NCBI RefSeq assembly: GCF_023516215.1
Contig: NZ_CP097349.1
Coordinates: 5,174,001-5,238,000, forward strand
Length of the DNA stretch: 64,000 nucleotides
Origin: Cytobacillus pseudoceanisediminis
Lineage (GTDB): Bacteria; Bacillota; Bacilli; Bacillales; Cytobacillaceae
Reading direction: 5' to 3'
Shown piece after piece: positions 49,259-59,140 of this stretch. Position 1 is the first letter of the stretch, and each line of letters begins with the position of its first letter. The position numbers and the translations under genes were made by a program. Under the pieces are notes generated by a model that saw only the letters and a program-made list of their open reading frames with translations, did not search any database and was not told where the DNA came from.

Positions 49259-50370
49259 ATGAAAAAACGTATCGCAGTACTTCCAGGAGATGGGATCGGC
49301 AAAGAAGTGGTGAAGGGAGCAATTGAAGTCCTGCAGGCCGTTGGAGAACGGTTCGGACATCAATTCCAATTTTCATATGGCAAAATTGGCGGTTCTGCTA
49401 TTGATGCAGCCGGAACTCCACTGCCTGATGAAACGCTGGAGCTTTGCAAAGAAAGCGATGCGGTCATGCTGGGAGCGGTTGGAGGGCCTAAATGGGACCG
49501 GCAGCCTCCCCACCTTCGTCCTGAAAAGGGTCTCTTGAAGATCCGAAAGGAATTGAATCTCTATGCAAATCTGCGGCCAACTCAATATTATTCCAGCCTT
49601 TCTGATACTTCTCCATTAAAAAATGAAGTAATTGAAGGTGTGGATATGCTGATGGTCAGAGAATTAACTGGCGGCCTGTATTTCGGAAAGCCAAGCGAGA
49701 GGACCCAGCAAAACGGAAAAGATGCTGTGGTAGATACATTGTTTTATCAAAAGAAGAAATGCGGCGAGTCATTAAACTGGCCTTTGAACTTGCCGGAAGC
49801 CGCCGTGGCAAGGTGACTTCTGTTGACAAGGCAAATGTTCTGGAATCAAGCCGAATGTGGAGAGAGGTAGCGGAGGAAATTGCAAAGCAATATCCGGAAG
49901 TGGCATTGGAGCATATGCTTGTTGACAATGCAGCGATGCAAATGATTAAAAATCCGAAGCAATTCGATGTTGTAGTAACGGAAAATATGTTTGGTGATAT
50001 TTTGAGCGATGAAGCTTCTGTATTGACTGGCTCTTTAGGGATGCTTCCTTCTGCCAGTATCTCGGAAAATGGGCCATATTTATACGAACCAATCCATGGT
50101 TCAGCACCGGATATTCAAGGGAAGAATGCAGCCAATCCTATTGCCATGATTTTATCAGCAGCGATGATGCTTCGATTATCTTTCGGAATGGAAGAGGAAG
50201 CTGAAGCGGTTGAAAATGCTGTTAATCAAGTACTTGAAGCTGGCTATCGTACAAGAGATATTGTTTCATTTGGAAAAAAGGTGGTAACTACTTCTGAAAT
50301 GATTGAAGAGGTGAAGGCTACCCTTTTGGATAACGAAGCAATTCTAAATATCATGGGGGCTTATGCATAA
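49259..50370 (+). CDS. leuB: 3-isopropylmalate dehydrogenase, interrupted by a one-base deletion
   Basis: The N-terminal half ([40 protein letters not shown] sequence, [10 protein letters not shown]) runs into an early stop at 49816. Adding one A to the four-A run 49749-49752 gives [20 protein letters not shown], joining [20 protein letters not shown] and [20 protein letters not shown] to 50370, about 370 residues as expected. It oxidises 3-isopropylmalate with NAD. SD CGGAGGG. Most likely a sequence error, as it sits in an otherwise intact operon. Confidence 0.94.
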
Positions 50371-50417
50371 AGCTGAAATGATGGCTGGACACAGTTTCAG
50401 CTGATTTTAAAAATGAG

Positions 50418-50446
50418 ACACGGCCTTCATCGGCCGTGTTTCTTTT
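50418..50446 (+). terminator. Terminator-like hairpin between leuB and leuC
   Basis: ACACGGCC, TTCATC loop, GGCCGTGT and TTCTTTT. An 8-bp perfect GC stem with a T-rich tail inside the operon; may lower leuCD expression or mark an mRNA processing end. Confidence 0.65.
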
Positions 50447-50464
50447 AAAAGGGAGTGGAACAGA

Positions 50465-51880
50465 ATGGGAAAATCAATAATAGATAAGATTTGGGAAAAG
50501 CATGTAGTCCACAGGGAAGAGGGGAAGCCGGATTTGATGTACATAGACCTCCACTTAGTGCACGAGGTTACATCCCCTCAGGCTTTTTCAGGTTTAAGAA
50601 TGAAAAACAGAAAAGTCAGAAGGCCTGATAAAACGTTTGCTACAGTTGACCATAATATTCCTACTGATAACCGAAAAGTCATCAATGACCCTGTTGCACT
50701 GAACCAAATGACTACTTTGGAAAAAAACTGTCTGGAATTCGGCATCCCTCTTGCAGGCCTGGATAGTCCTGAACAGGGGATAGTCCATGTTATCGGGCCG
50801 GAGCTGGGGCTTACTCAGCCAGGCATGACAATTGTTTGCGGTGACAGCCATACATCGACTCATGGTGCTTTTGGATCAATAGCATTTGGCATTGGAACAA
50901 GTGAAGTGGAGCATGTCATGGCTACCCAGACTTTATGGCAAAGCAAGCCTAAAACATTAAAACTGGAGATAAATGGCGAGTTGAAAAAAGGGGTTACCGC
51001 TAAAGATGTCATACTTTATATTATTGCCAAAAACGGAATTGGCTTTGGTACGGGCCATATTATTGAATATTGCGGGGATGCCATTGCGAAAATGTCAATG
51101 GAAGAAAGAATGACGATTTGTAATATGTCCATTGAAGGAGGAGCAAGGGCAGGGCTTGTCAGTCCTGATGGAACGACGTTTGCGTATCTGCAAGGACGGA
51201 AGTATGCACCAAAAGGAGCTGAATTTGCGCAGGCGGTAGAGAATTGGAAAGAGCTTGTATCCGATCCTGATGCGGCATACGATAAAACCATTCAAATTGA
51301 TGCAGCAGATATTGCGCCAATGGTCAGCTGGGGGACAAATCCTTCTATGACTTCCAAAGTGAATGAACAGCTTCCAAAACTTGAGGAATGCAAAAACGAG
51401 CTTGAACAAAAATCACTTTCTAGAGCTTTAGATTATATGGGGCTGCAGGAAGGGCAGAAAATTGAAGACATTCAGATTCAGCATGTATTCATCGGGTCCT
51501 GTACAAATTCCCGGCTGGAAGACTTAAAACAGGCCGCGGAAATAATTAGAGGGAAGAAAGTTCATCCTCAAGTCCGTGCACTTGTTGTTCCGGGGTCACA
51601 GCAGGTCAAAAAGCAGGCGGAGGCTGAAGGACTGGATCTTATCTTTAAGCAGGCTGGTTTTGAATGGAGGGAATCAGGCTGCAGCATGTGTTTGAGCATG
51701 AATAATGATATTGTGCCAAGCGGCGAGCATTGTGCATCAACATCAAACCGAAATTTTGAAGGACGCCAGGGATCAGGGGCCAGAACACATCTTGTCAGTC
51801 CATTAATGGCGGCTGCGGCAGCTTTGTACGGACATTTTGTGGACGTAGGTGCTTTGCTTAGCGCAGAAACAGTTCAATAA
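50465..51880 (+). CDS. leuC: 3-isopropylmalate dehydratase large subunit
   Basis: 471 residues, an aconitase-like [4Fe-4S] enzyme that works with LeuD. Cluster cysteines lie in [17 protein letters not shown] and [11 protein letters not shown]. Substrate motifs [20 protein letters not shown] and [14 protein letters not shown] are present. SD GGGAGTGG. It is 16 bases from leuD. Isomerises 2- to 3-isopropylmalate. Confidence 0.97.
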   Translation: MGKSIIDKIWEKHVVHREEGKPDLMYIDLHLVHEVTSPQAFSGLRMKNRKVRRPDKTFATVDHNIPTDNRKVINDPVALNQMTTLEKNCLEFGIPLAGLDSPEQGIVHVIGPELGLTQPGMTIVCGDSHTSTHGAFGSIAFGIGTSEVEHVMATQTLWQSKPKTLKLEINGELKKGVTAKDVILYIIAKNGIGFGTGHIIEYCGDAIAKMSMEERMTICNMSIEGGARAGLVSPDGTTFAYLQGRKYAPKGAEFAQAVENWKELVSDPDAAYDKTIQIDAADIAPMVSWGTNPSMTSKVNEQLPKLEECKNELEQKSLSRALDYMGLQEGQKIEDIQIQHVFIGSCTNSRLEDLKQAAEIIRGKKVHPQVRALVVPGSQQVKKQAEAEGLDLIFKQAGFEWRESGCSMCLSMNNDIVPSGEHCASTSNRNFEGRQGSGARTHLVSPLMAAAAALYGHFVDVGALLSAETVQ

Positions 51881-51896
51881 AAAGGAGGAGAACAAA

Positions 51897-52478
51897 ATGA
51901 GCGGATTTAAAACACTGCAAGGGAAAGCTGCTGCTTTAGATAGAGCAAATGTGGATACTGATCAGATTATCCCCAAGCAATTTCTTAAGAGAATTGAAAA
52001 AACGGGGTTTGGACAGTATCTGTTCTATGACTGGAGATTTACAAAAGATGGTTTGCCTAATCCTGAGTTTGAGTTGAATAAGGAAGAAAACCAGGGTGCC
52101 CCTATCCTCATTGCAAATGAAAACTTCGGCTGCGGTTCTTCGAGGGAGCATGCACCATGGGCTTTAGGAGATTATGGCTTTAAAGTCATCATTGCCCCTT
52201 CATTTGCTGATATTTTTCATCAAAATTGCTTAAAAAATGGACTTTTGCCAATCACTCTTCCGGCTGAAACAGTCGAATATCTGCTCAAGCGTGCTAAAAG
52301 CCAGCCATACGAATTAAAGGTTGATTTGCAGAATCAAGTAATTGAAGATGAACATAGTTTTTCAGCATCATTCTCTATTAATGATTACTGGAAAAAAATG
52401 CTGATTAATGGATGGGATGAAATAGAGATTACCCTTCAATTAGAAAAAAGCATTTCAAATTTTGAAGAAAAAAGTTAG
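51897..52478 (+). CDS. leuD: 3-isopropylmalate dehydratase small subunit
   Basis: 193 residues. NVDTDQIIPKQFLKRIEKTG and NFGCGSSREHAPWALGDYGF are the swivelling-domain signatures that complete the active site with LeuC. ATG 51897 follows AAAGGAGGAG; the frame from 51849 overlaps the end of leuC and lacks an SD. Last gene of the operon, closed by the terminator at 52499. Confidence 0.96.
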   Translation: MSGFKTLQGKAAALDRANVDTDQIIPKQFLKRIEKTGFGQYLFYDWRFTKDGLPNPEFELNKEENQGAPILIANENFGCGSSREHAPWALGDYGFKVIIAPSFADIFHQNCLKNGLLPITLPAETVEYLLKRAKSQPYELKVDLQNQVIEDEHSFSASFSINDYWKKMLINGWDEIEITLQLEKSISNFEEKS

Positions 52479-52498
52479 CGGTACAGTAGGAATATATG

Positions 52499-52537
52499 AA
52501 AGATTCATGGCGGGAAACCATGAATCTTTTTGTTTTT
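52499..52537 (+). terminator. Terminator of the ilv-leu operon
   Basis: AAAGATTCATGG, loop, CCATGAATCTTT then TTGTTTTT. Confidence 0.9.
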
Positions 52538-52590
52538 CTGCTGATTCATGCTACACTATCTTCAAAAATATAAGTTGAGGCGGTACTAGC

Positions 52591-53618
52591 ATGGGAAAGC
52601 GGGAACGGAAAAATCAAAACAATAAAATCATTCTATTTCCCGGCCTTGAGAAAAGACTGCTGGAAAAGGGGCTTGAGTCCTTTCAGCAGAAAAGGTATCA
52701 GGAATCGATCCTGTTCTTTGAAGAAGCAATGGAGATGGAGCCTGAGAATACCGATGTACATATCGGGCTTGTTCTGGCATATTATGAAGCGGGAGAGTTG
52801 GAAAAAGCGAAAGAACTGGCTAATAAAATGCTCCAAACAGGCATTGGGGATTACATACAGGTAATGGATCTTTATTTAATGATCCTTGTGCAGCTGCACC
52901 AATACAGCGAGATTGCAGCAATGATTGAAGTTCTCCTTGAAGAGAGGGAGATCCCGAAGGAGAAGTTTGAGCATTTCAGCAGAATGCTTGAGTTCAGCAG
53001 AAAGATGGCGGCTTCACCGTCTGAAGCCGAGATTGAAGCACCTGAAATGGAGGAATTCAAGAACAGGAAGTTAAATCTGTTCTCCTACCAGGATCAGCAT
53101 GACCAAGTGCAGATCGCTGCACAGCTGGCAGAGCATAATATCAGGCCATATATAGAAGATATTAAAGCATATCTTGAAGCGCATGACGGTAATCCTTTCT
53201 TTAAAACGATGCTGTTAAATGTGCTTACCGAGCATGGTTATGATAAATATGTACCGATTCGGAAATTTAATAAGAGTGTACGAGTTATTCCTGCTGATCT
53301 CCCCCGGTACATCAGCAGCCGATGCTGTTAAAAATAGTCAATAAACTGGAGATTCAGCTCGAGCAGGAAGATCCGGTATTATATGAAAATACAAAAAGCC
53401 TTGCAGAAAGGCACTTTTTCCTGCTATATCCGCTTGAGGCTTCACCGGATAACGCTGCGTCCTGGGCGGCGGCATACCATATGCTTTCATATGAGTACCA
53501 TGGCTTAACCAGTTCTTTCAGCAAACTGGGAGATATTTATGAAGCTCCTGAAGAGGAAATTGAACAGGCTCTTGCCTTTATAAGAAAGATAGAAGAAATT
53601 TCTTATCCCAATATTTAG
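52591..53618 (+). CDS. ysoA: TPR-repeat protein YsoA, interrupted by a one-base deletion
   Basis: The frame from ATG 52591 (GAGGCGG upstream) reads a basic N-terminus then TPR-like helices (GLESFQQKRYQESILFFEEA, NTDVHIGLVLAYYEAGELEK), and stops early. Adding one C to the five-C run 53301-53305 gives LPPVHQQPMLLKIVNKLE and continues to 53618, about 342 residues. The function is unknown. B. subtilis ysoA occupies the same place between leuD and tig. Probable sequence error. Confidence 0.82.
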
Positions 53619-53627
53619 CCTTCAATG

Positions 53628-53655
53628 TTGAAAGACAGGGAGTGTATGTTATAAT
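53628..53655 (+). promoter_or_regulatory. Promoter of tig
   Basis: TTGAAA (53628-53633), a 16-base spacer, and an extended -10 TG-T-TATAAT (53647-53655). Confidence 0.65.
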
Positions 53656-53779
53656 ATAATGGTTGTATTATGTGTATATATACATTTTTATTAAATGGAT
53701 ATGGCTTGAAAAACAAGAGATATTCATAACATTCTGTGTTGAATGAAATGATAATAGATTTTTGGAGGGAAATGATTGT

Positions 53780-55066
53780 ATGTCTGCTAAATTTGAAAAG
53801 TTAGAAGGGAACCGCGGGGTTCTTACAATTGAAGTAGATGCAGAGAAAGTGAATGAAGGCTTAGACGCTGCATTTAAAAAAGTAGTTAAGCAAGTAAACG
53901 TACCAGGATTCCGTAAAGGAAAAATGCCTCGCGGAATGTTTGAAAAGCGTTTCGGAGTTGAATCTTTATACCAGGATGCAGTAGATTATCTTCTTCCAGA
54001 AGCTTATGCTAATGCAATTGATGAAACAGGCATTGAGCCGGTAGATCGTCCTGAAATCGATGTTGAGCAAATCGAACAAGGAAAAAACCTTATCTTCAAA
54101 GCTACAGTTACTGTTAAGCCTGAAGTAAAGCTTGGCGAATACAAAGGCCTTGAAGTCAAGCCACTTGAAACAAACGTTACAGATGAAGATGTTAACAGCG
54201 AGCTAACTTCACTTCAGGAAAGACAAGCTGAACTTGCCGTTAAAGAAGAAGGAAAAGCTGAAACTGGCGATACAGTTGTTATGGACTTTGAAGGATTCGT
54301 TGATGGCGAAGCTTTCGAAGGCGGAAAAGCTGAGAATTACTCACTTGAACTTGGTTCAGGACAGTTCATCCCTGGCTTTGAAGACCAATTGACTGGAACC
54401 GCGGCTGGAGAATCCAAGGAAGTTGAAGTTACTTTCCCAGAGGAATACCATGCTGCCGAGCTAGCTGGAAAGCCTGCAACATTCAAAGTAACTGTACATG
54501 AAATCAAAACAAAACAGCTTCCTGAGCTTGATGATGAGTTTGCTAAAGATGCAGACGAAGAAGTTGAAACTTTGGATGCATTAAAAGAAAAAATCAAAAC
54601 TCGCTTAGAAGAAAGCAAGAAGCATGAAGCTGAGCACCATGTCCGTGATACTGTTGTTGAAGCAGCAGCAGCTAATGCTGAAATGGAAATTCCAGCAGCA
54701 ATGGTTGACACAGAAGTTAACCGCATGATGCAGGAGTTCGAACAGCGTCTGCAAATGCAAGGCATGAACCTTGAACTATACTTCCAGTTCTCCGGACAGG
54801 ATGAAGCTGCACTGCGCGAGCAAATGAAAGAGGAAGCTGAAAAGCGCGTACGCGTTAACCTGACTCTTGAAGCAATCGCAAAAGCAGAAAACATCGAAGT
54901 AAGTGATGAAGAAGTTACAGAAGAACTTAACAAAATGGCAGAAATGTACAACATGTCTGCTGACCAGATCACACAAGCTCTTGGAAGCCTTGAAGGCCTA
55001 AAAGCAGATCTTCAAATTAAAAAAGCAGTAGATTTCCTTGTGGAAAATAGTAAAACTGTTGCATAA
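53780..55066 (+). CDS. tig: Trigger factor (ribosome-associated chaperone)
   Basis: 428 residues. The ribosome-binding loop [17 protein letters not shown] (about 43-59) lies in the N-domain, the FKBP-type prolyl isomerase domain ([20 protein letters not shown]) is central, and the acidic helical chaperone domain is C-terminal. ATG 53780 is 9 bases from GGAGGGA and gives the usual [15 protein letters not shown]; the upstream in-frame ATG at 53762 precedes the SD. It folds nascent chains at the ribosome exit. Next to clpX as in B. subtilis. Confidence 0.96.
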   Translation: MSAKFEKLEGNRGVLTIEVDAEKVNEGLDAAFKKVVKQVNVPGFRKGKMPRGMFEKRFGVESLYQDAVDYLLPEAYANAIDETGIEPVDRPEIDVEQIEQGKNLIFKATVTVKPEVKLGEYKGLEVKPLETNVTDEDVNSELTSLQERQAELAVKEEGKAETGDTVVMDFEGFVDGEAFEGGKAENYSLELGSGQFIPGFEDQLTGTAAGESKEVEVTFPEEYHAAELAGKPATFKVTVHEIKTKQLPELDDEFAKDADEEVETLDALKEKIKTRLEESKKHEAEHHVRDTVVEAAAANAEMEIPAAMVDTEVNRMMQEFEQRLQMQGMNLELYFQFSGQDEAALREQMKEEAEKRVRVNLTLEAIAKAENIEVSDEEVTEELNKMAEMYNMSADQITQALGSLEGLKADLQIKKAVDFLVENSKTVA

Positions 55067-55071
55067 TAAAA

Positions 55072-55098
55072 GAAAAGCGGAGTCGGAGCTAGACAGTG
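55072..55098 (-). repeat. Minimal family A element after tig (inverted)
   Basis: Read on the minus strand: CACTGTCTAGCTCCGACTCC then GCTTTTC. The left and right ends of family A are joined without a core, 5 bases after the tig stop codon. Confidence 0.65.
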
Positions 55099-55138
55099 GT
55101 CTAACTTCGAAAGCAGAAATTTTCTCCCTTTTAATAAG

Positions 55139-55171
55139 AAACAAGGCGCGAGTTTATCGTGCCTTGTTTTA
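55139..55171 (+). terminator. Terminator after tig
   Basis: ACAAGGCGCGA, loop, TCGTGCCTTGT and TTTAT. Confidence 0.8.
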
Positions 55172-55172
55172 T

Positions 55173-55630
55173 ACCATCAAGACAATACATAATTAAAATC
55201 TCCCTTGTATCTTTTGCCTGGTGAAAGTTTTACGGCATATTGAACATGGACAGGAATACAAATACATATATAGATAATTTAATTATCGGTCCAAGGGGCC
55301 GACTTAATTTAGCCATTTTTGGTTAAGCTTATGAAAGTACATATAATATTCAGCCTGTTTTTTCTTTGCGAAATCCCATCACATGCATGCATACATAATT
55401 GAAATGTTTTAAGAGTTATCATTTCCTGTCCACTGTAAAAATGTGTTACAATGCAATACATAACTGCTGAAGGTTTTGATTTTTAAGAAAGTGTGAATTA
55501 TTAAAGAGGGCATGTTTGCACGTATATTTCAAAGAGCCCGCCATAATTCCCAACCTTTCTATGGCTGAATAAAGAACTATTTGCATGTGATCTCGCAAGC
55601 TTAATATATCGTTTTGAAGTTTTTTCAAGG
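55173..55630. other. 458-base intergenic stretch before clpX, no gene seen
   Basis: AT-rich sequence with stops in all frames and no SD-preceded ORF. The only structure noticed is a short hairpin TCGGTCCAAGGGGCCGA near 55287. It presumably holds the clpX promoter, but I could not pick one with confidence. Confidence 0.5.
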
Positions 55631-55640
55631 GGTGAAGGAT

Positions 55641-56906
55641 TTGTTTAAATTTAATGATGAAAAAGGGCAATTGAAATGTTCTTTCTGTGGCAAGACACAG
55701 GATCAGGTCCGCAAACTTGTTGCTGGGCCAGGAGTATATATATGTGATGAATGCATTGAACTTTGCACTGAAATTGTGGAGGAAGAGCTGGGTACAGAAG
55801 AAGAAGTGGAATTCAAAGATGTGCCAAAGCCAGCTGAAATCCGCGATATTCTGGATGAGTACGTAATTGGCCAGGATCAGGCGAAAAAATCGTTATCTGT
55901 TGCGGTATATAATCACTATAAGCGCATCAATTCCAACAGCAAGATAGATGAAGTTGAACTATCAAAAAGTAATATTGCCATGATCGGTCCGACTGGTAGC
56001 GGTAAAACCTTGCTTGCTCAGACATTGGCCCGTATTCTTAATGTTCCGTTTGCAATTGCAGACGCAACATCATTGACTGAAGCCGGATATGTCGGGGAAG
56101 ATGTTGAAAATATTCTCCTAAAGCTTATTCAGGCAGCAGATTATGATGTGGAAAAGGCAGAAAAAGGAATCATTTATATTGATGAGATTGATAAAGTTGC
56201 ACGTAAGTCAGAAAATCCATCAATTACTCGTGATGTATCGGGTGAAGGTGTGCAGCAGGCTCTATTGAAAATTCTGGAGGGAACAGTTGCGAGCGTACCG
56301 CCACAAGGCGGCCGCAAACATCCTCATCAGGAATTTATCCAGATTGACACGACCAATATCCTGTTTATTTGCGGCGGTGCATTTGATGGCATTGAGCAAA
56401 TTATTAAACGCCGCTTAGGCCAGAAGGTAATTGGCTTTGGATCCGACCAGAATCAAAAAGAAATCGAGCCAAAGGATCTTCTTGCAAAAGTGCTTCCTGA
56501 AGACCTGCTGAAATTCGGTTTAATCCCTGAATTTATTGGACGTCTTCCAGTTATTGCAAGCCTTTCCCAGCTTGATGAAGCTGCATTGATTGAGATTTTA
56601 ACTAAACCTAAAAATGCACTTGTCAAACAATACCAGAAAATGCTTGAACTTGATGATGTTGAGCTTGATTTTGAAGAAGGCGCACTTGAAGAAATTGCTA
56701 AAAAAGCAATTGAAAGAAAAACAGGTGCCCGAGGACTGCGCTCCATTATTGAAGGAATCATGCTGGATGTAATGTTTGATCTTCCATCACGCGAAGATAT
56801 TAAAAAATGCATTATTACGAAAGAAACGGTTATTGATAATGGTTCGCCAAAACTTGTTTTGGAGGACGGAACAGTCGTAGAAGAAGAGCGTAAGACGTCA
56901 GCATAA
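55641..56906 (+). CDS. clpX: ATP-dependent Clp protease ATP-binding subunit ClpX
   Basis: 421 residues from TTG 55641 (AAGGGGTG and GAAGG upstream), giving [20 protein letters not shown]. The zinc finger ([11 protein letters not shown]...CDECIELC, about 12-40), Walker [13 protein letters not shown], Walker [12 protein letters not shown], pore loop GYVGED and the ClpP-docking IGF loop (KVIGFGSD) are all present. It unfolds substrates for ClpP. The 55614 frame start lies before the SD. Confidence 0.98.
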   Translation: MFKFNDEKGQLKCSFCGKTQDQVRKLVAGPGVYICDECIELCTEIVEEELGTEEEVEFKDVPKPAEIRDILDEYVIGQDQAKKSLSVAVYNHYKRINSNSKIDEVELSKSNIAMIGPTGSGKTLLAQTLARILNVPFAIADATSLTEAGYVGEDVENILLKLIQAADYDVEKAEKGIIYIDEIDKVARKSENPSITRDVSGEGVQQALLKILEGTVASVPPQGGRKHPHQEFIQIDTTNILFICGGAFDGIEQIIKRRLGQKVIGFGSDQNQKEIEPKDLLAKVLPEDLLKFGLIPEFIGRLPVIASLSQLDEAALIEILTKPKNALVKQYQKMLELDDVELDFEEGALEEIAKKAIERKTGARGLRSIIEGIMLDVMFDLPSREDIKKCIITKETVIDNGSPKLVLEDGTVVEEERKTSA

Positions 56907-56908
56907 TA

Positions 56909-56942
56909 AAAAGTGGCCAGCCTTGAGGCATGGCCATTTTTT
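56909..56942 (+). terminator. Terminator after clpX
   Basis: AAAAGTGGCCA, loop, TGGCCATTTTTT. Confidence 0.85.
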
Positions 56943-56964
56943 ATGCTCTTAAATATTTATTCTT

Positions 56965-57092
56965 GATGCCCCCAAGGATGGGGTCATGCGGACATTGCCA
57001 CAGGACAAGGAAAGCTGTGGTAACGATACATCGCAGGACCGAAAGCGGCACTTTAATCTGTGTTCCTTCGTGAGCAAGACGCTTCCGCTTTC
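56965..57092 (+). repeat. Family A element before lonB, left end missing
   Basis: The core GATGCCCCCAAGGATGGGGTC, ATTGCCACAGGAC and GTTCCTTCGTGAGCAAGACG with the right end GCTTCCGCTTTCC matches the copy before recQ. The usual AACTGTCTAGCTCC left end is absent. It lies in the clpX-lonB gap. Confidence 0.7.
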
Positions 57093-57187
57093 CATGCTTA
57101 CTTTTAAATGAATTCCTTGTTTATTCCAACTCAGTCAGGGAGATACTAGCATTATCAACGAGAACAAATAATGCAGGAGGGAACACA

Positions 57188-58855
57188 ATGAGTTGGACGG
57201 GGATCGCTTTATTTATCCAATTGTTTTTTGGAATTGTCATTGGGCTTTACTTTTGGAATTTGCTTAGGAGCCAGCGGACACAAAAGGTTTCTATCGACCG
57301 TGAATCAAGGAAGGAAATGGATGTATTGAAAAAGATGCGTTCCATTTCATTAACTGAACCTTTATCAGAAAAAGTTCGTCCAGCCAGTTTTGCAGACATT
57401 GTAGGGCAGGAGGATGGAATTAAATCTCTGAAAGCGGCATTGTGCGGACCCAATCCTCAACATGTAATTATTTATGGTCCTCCCGGCGTGGGAAAAACGG
57501 CTGCTGCCAGATTGGTACTGGAAGAGGCCAAGAAAAATGCAAAGTCCCCTTTTGAAGCAGCTTCTGTTTTTATAGAACTGGATGCTACTACGGCGAGATT
57601 CGATGAGAGGGGTATTGCAGATCCTCTAATAGGTTCTGTTCATGATCCAATTTATCAGGGAGCCGGGGCAATGGGCCAGGCGGGAATCCCGCAGCCTAAA
57701 CAGGGGGCTGTTACAAATGCACATGGTGGGGTGCTTTTTATTGACGAAATCGGTGAGCTTCACCCCATTCAGATGAACAAGCTTCTGAAAGTGCTTGAAG
57801 ACCGGAAAGTATTTCTGGAGAGTGCTTATTATAATGAAGAAAATACTCAAATACCAACCCATATTCATGATATCTTTAAAAATGGCCTGCCGGCGGACTT
57901 TCGCCTGATTGGAGCAACTACCAGGACCCCGAATGAAATACCGCCTGCCATTCGTTCCAGATGCATGGAGGTATTTTTCAGAGAGTTAGCTGAAGAAGAG
58001 ATTTCAGCTGTAGCCAAAAAGGCTTCGGAAAAGGTCAATCTCACTATTAGTGAAAATGCTCTAGGCATTCTCGCCAATTATGCAAGAAATGGACGAGAAG
58101 CGGTTAATATGATTCAAATTTCTGCAGGGTTAGCGATTACTGAAGATCGTGATTACATAAAAGATGAAGATATTGAATGGGTTGTGCAATCGAGTCAGCT
58201 TTCACCGAGAATGGAAAGGAAAATCAATTCTCATTCTGCTGTTGGTCTTGTAAATGGTCTGGCCGTATATGGACCGAACACAGGTGCTTTGCTTGACATT
58301 GAAGTTACTGTGATTCCTGCAAAAGAAAAGGGCAGTATTAATATAACAGGCATAGTAGAAGAAGAAAGCATTGGCGGCCAAGGAAAGTCAATCCGCAGAA
58401 AAAGTATGGCCAAGGGTTCAATTGAAAATGTTATTACTGTTTTGAGATCAATGGGCGTACCGGCTGACGAATATGATATTCATGTCAACTTCCCCGGCGG
58501 AGTTCCAATTGACGGCCCTTCTGCGGGCATTGCCATGGCAACAGGGATTTATTCTGCCATTTATAAACGGCCAGTGGACAATACGGTAGCCATGACCGGG
58601 GAAATCAGCATTCACGGGTATGTCAAGCCAATTGGAGGCGTATATCCAAAGGTGAAGGCTGCTAAAAAAGCAGGAGCACAGACAGTTATTATCCCAAAAG
58701 AAAATATGCAATCCATCTTAAAGGAGATAACAGGCATTAAGATTATCCCTGTAACCCATTTGAATGAAGTATTTGATGCAGCGCTGCATAAAGAGTATCT
58801 CAAAGAGCAAGCCATAACCGCTTCAATCGAATTAAAGAAAAAAGAGAGCATATGA
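57188..58855 (+). CDS. lonB: Lon-like ATP-dependent protease LonB
   Basis: 555 residues. An N-terminal membrane segment (ALFIQLFFGIVIGLYFWNLL) precedes an AAA+ module (Walker [13 protein letters not shown], Walker B GVLFIDEIGELHP) and a Lon protease domain with catalytic Ser in DGPSAGIAMATG and Lys in YPKVKAAKKAGAQ. It lacks the large N-domain of LonA. In B. subtilis LonB acts in the forespore. ATG 57188 follows AGGAGGGA. It is upstream of lonA. Confidence 0.95.
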   Translation: MSWTGIALFIQLFFGIVIGLYFWNLLRSQRTQKVSIDRESRKEMDVLKKMRSISLTEPLSEKVRPASFADIVGQEDGIKSLKAALCGPNPQHVIIYGPPGVGKTAAARLVLEEAKKNAKSPFEAASVFIELDATTARFDERGIADPLIGSVHDPIYQGAGAMGQAGIPQPKQGAVTNAHGGVLFIDEIGELHPIQMNKLLKVLEDRKVFLESAYYNEENTQIPTHIHDIFKNGLPADFRLIGATTRTPNEIPPAIRSRCMEVFFRELAEEEISAVAKKASEKVNLTISENALGILANYARNGREAVNMIQISAGLAITEDRDYIKDEDIEWVVQSSQLSPRMERKINSHSAVGLVNGLAVYGPNTGALLDIEVTVIPAKEKGSINITGIVEEESIGGQGKSIRRKSMAKGSIENVITVLRSMGVPADEYDIHVNFPGGVPIDGPSAGIAMATGIYSAIYKRPVDNTVAMTGEISIHGYVKPIGGVYPKVKAAKKAGAQTVIIPKENMQSILKEITGIKIIPVTHLNEVFDAALHKEYLKEQAITASIELKKKESI

Positions 58856-58935
58856 TGTGTGGCCCAGTAACCCATTCAGGGTTTGTCAGTTATTGAAAAC
58901 TCGCTGTACAAACGCCTCCCGCTAATCGCGGTCAG

Positions 58936-58978
58936 AAACTTCGGTTTGCAGTTTAGGCTACAAACCGAAGTTTTATTT
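58936..58978 (+). terminator. Terminator after lonB
   Basis: AAACTTCGGTTTG, loop, CAAACCGAAGTTTT then ATTT. Confidence 0.8.
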
Positions 58979-59050
58979 GCGTAAAGAAGGATAAAGTGTA
59001 ATTATAAATGAATATCTTTTTAATACAGGCTTTCAGCAATTTCTCTTTAA

Positions 59051-59079
59051 TAGACACTGCTATTTAAATACGATAGAAT
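59051..59079 (+). promoter_or_regulatory. Promoter of lonA-ysxC
   Basis: TAGACA (59051-59056), a 17-base spacer, and TAGAAT (59074-59079). No CtsR heptad repeats were found around it. Confidence 0.55.
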
Positions 59080-59140
59080 TGTACAAAGAAATTATTAGCA
59101 ATAATGGGGTTAAAAAGATGCATTTTGGAGGTGCAAAGGA

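Noticed and set aside
58980-59140. CtsR operator before lonA
   Set aside because: CtsR controls B. subtilis lonA, but no GGTCAAA heptad repeat is present here.
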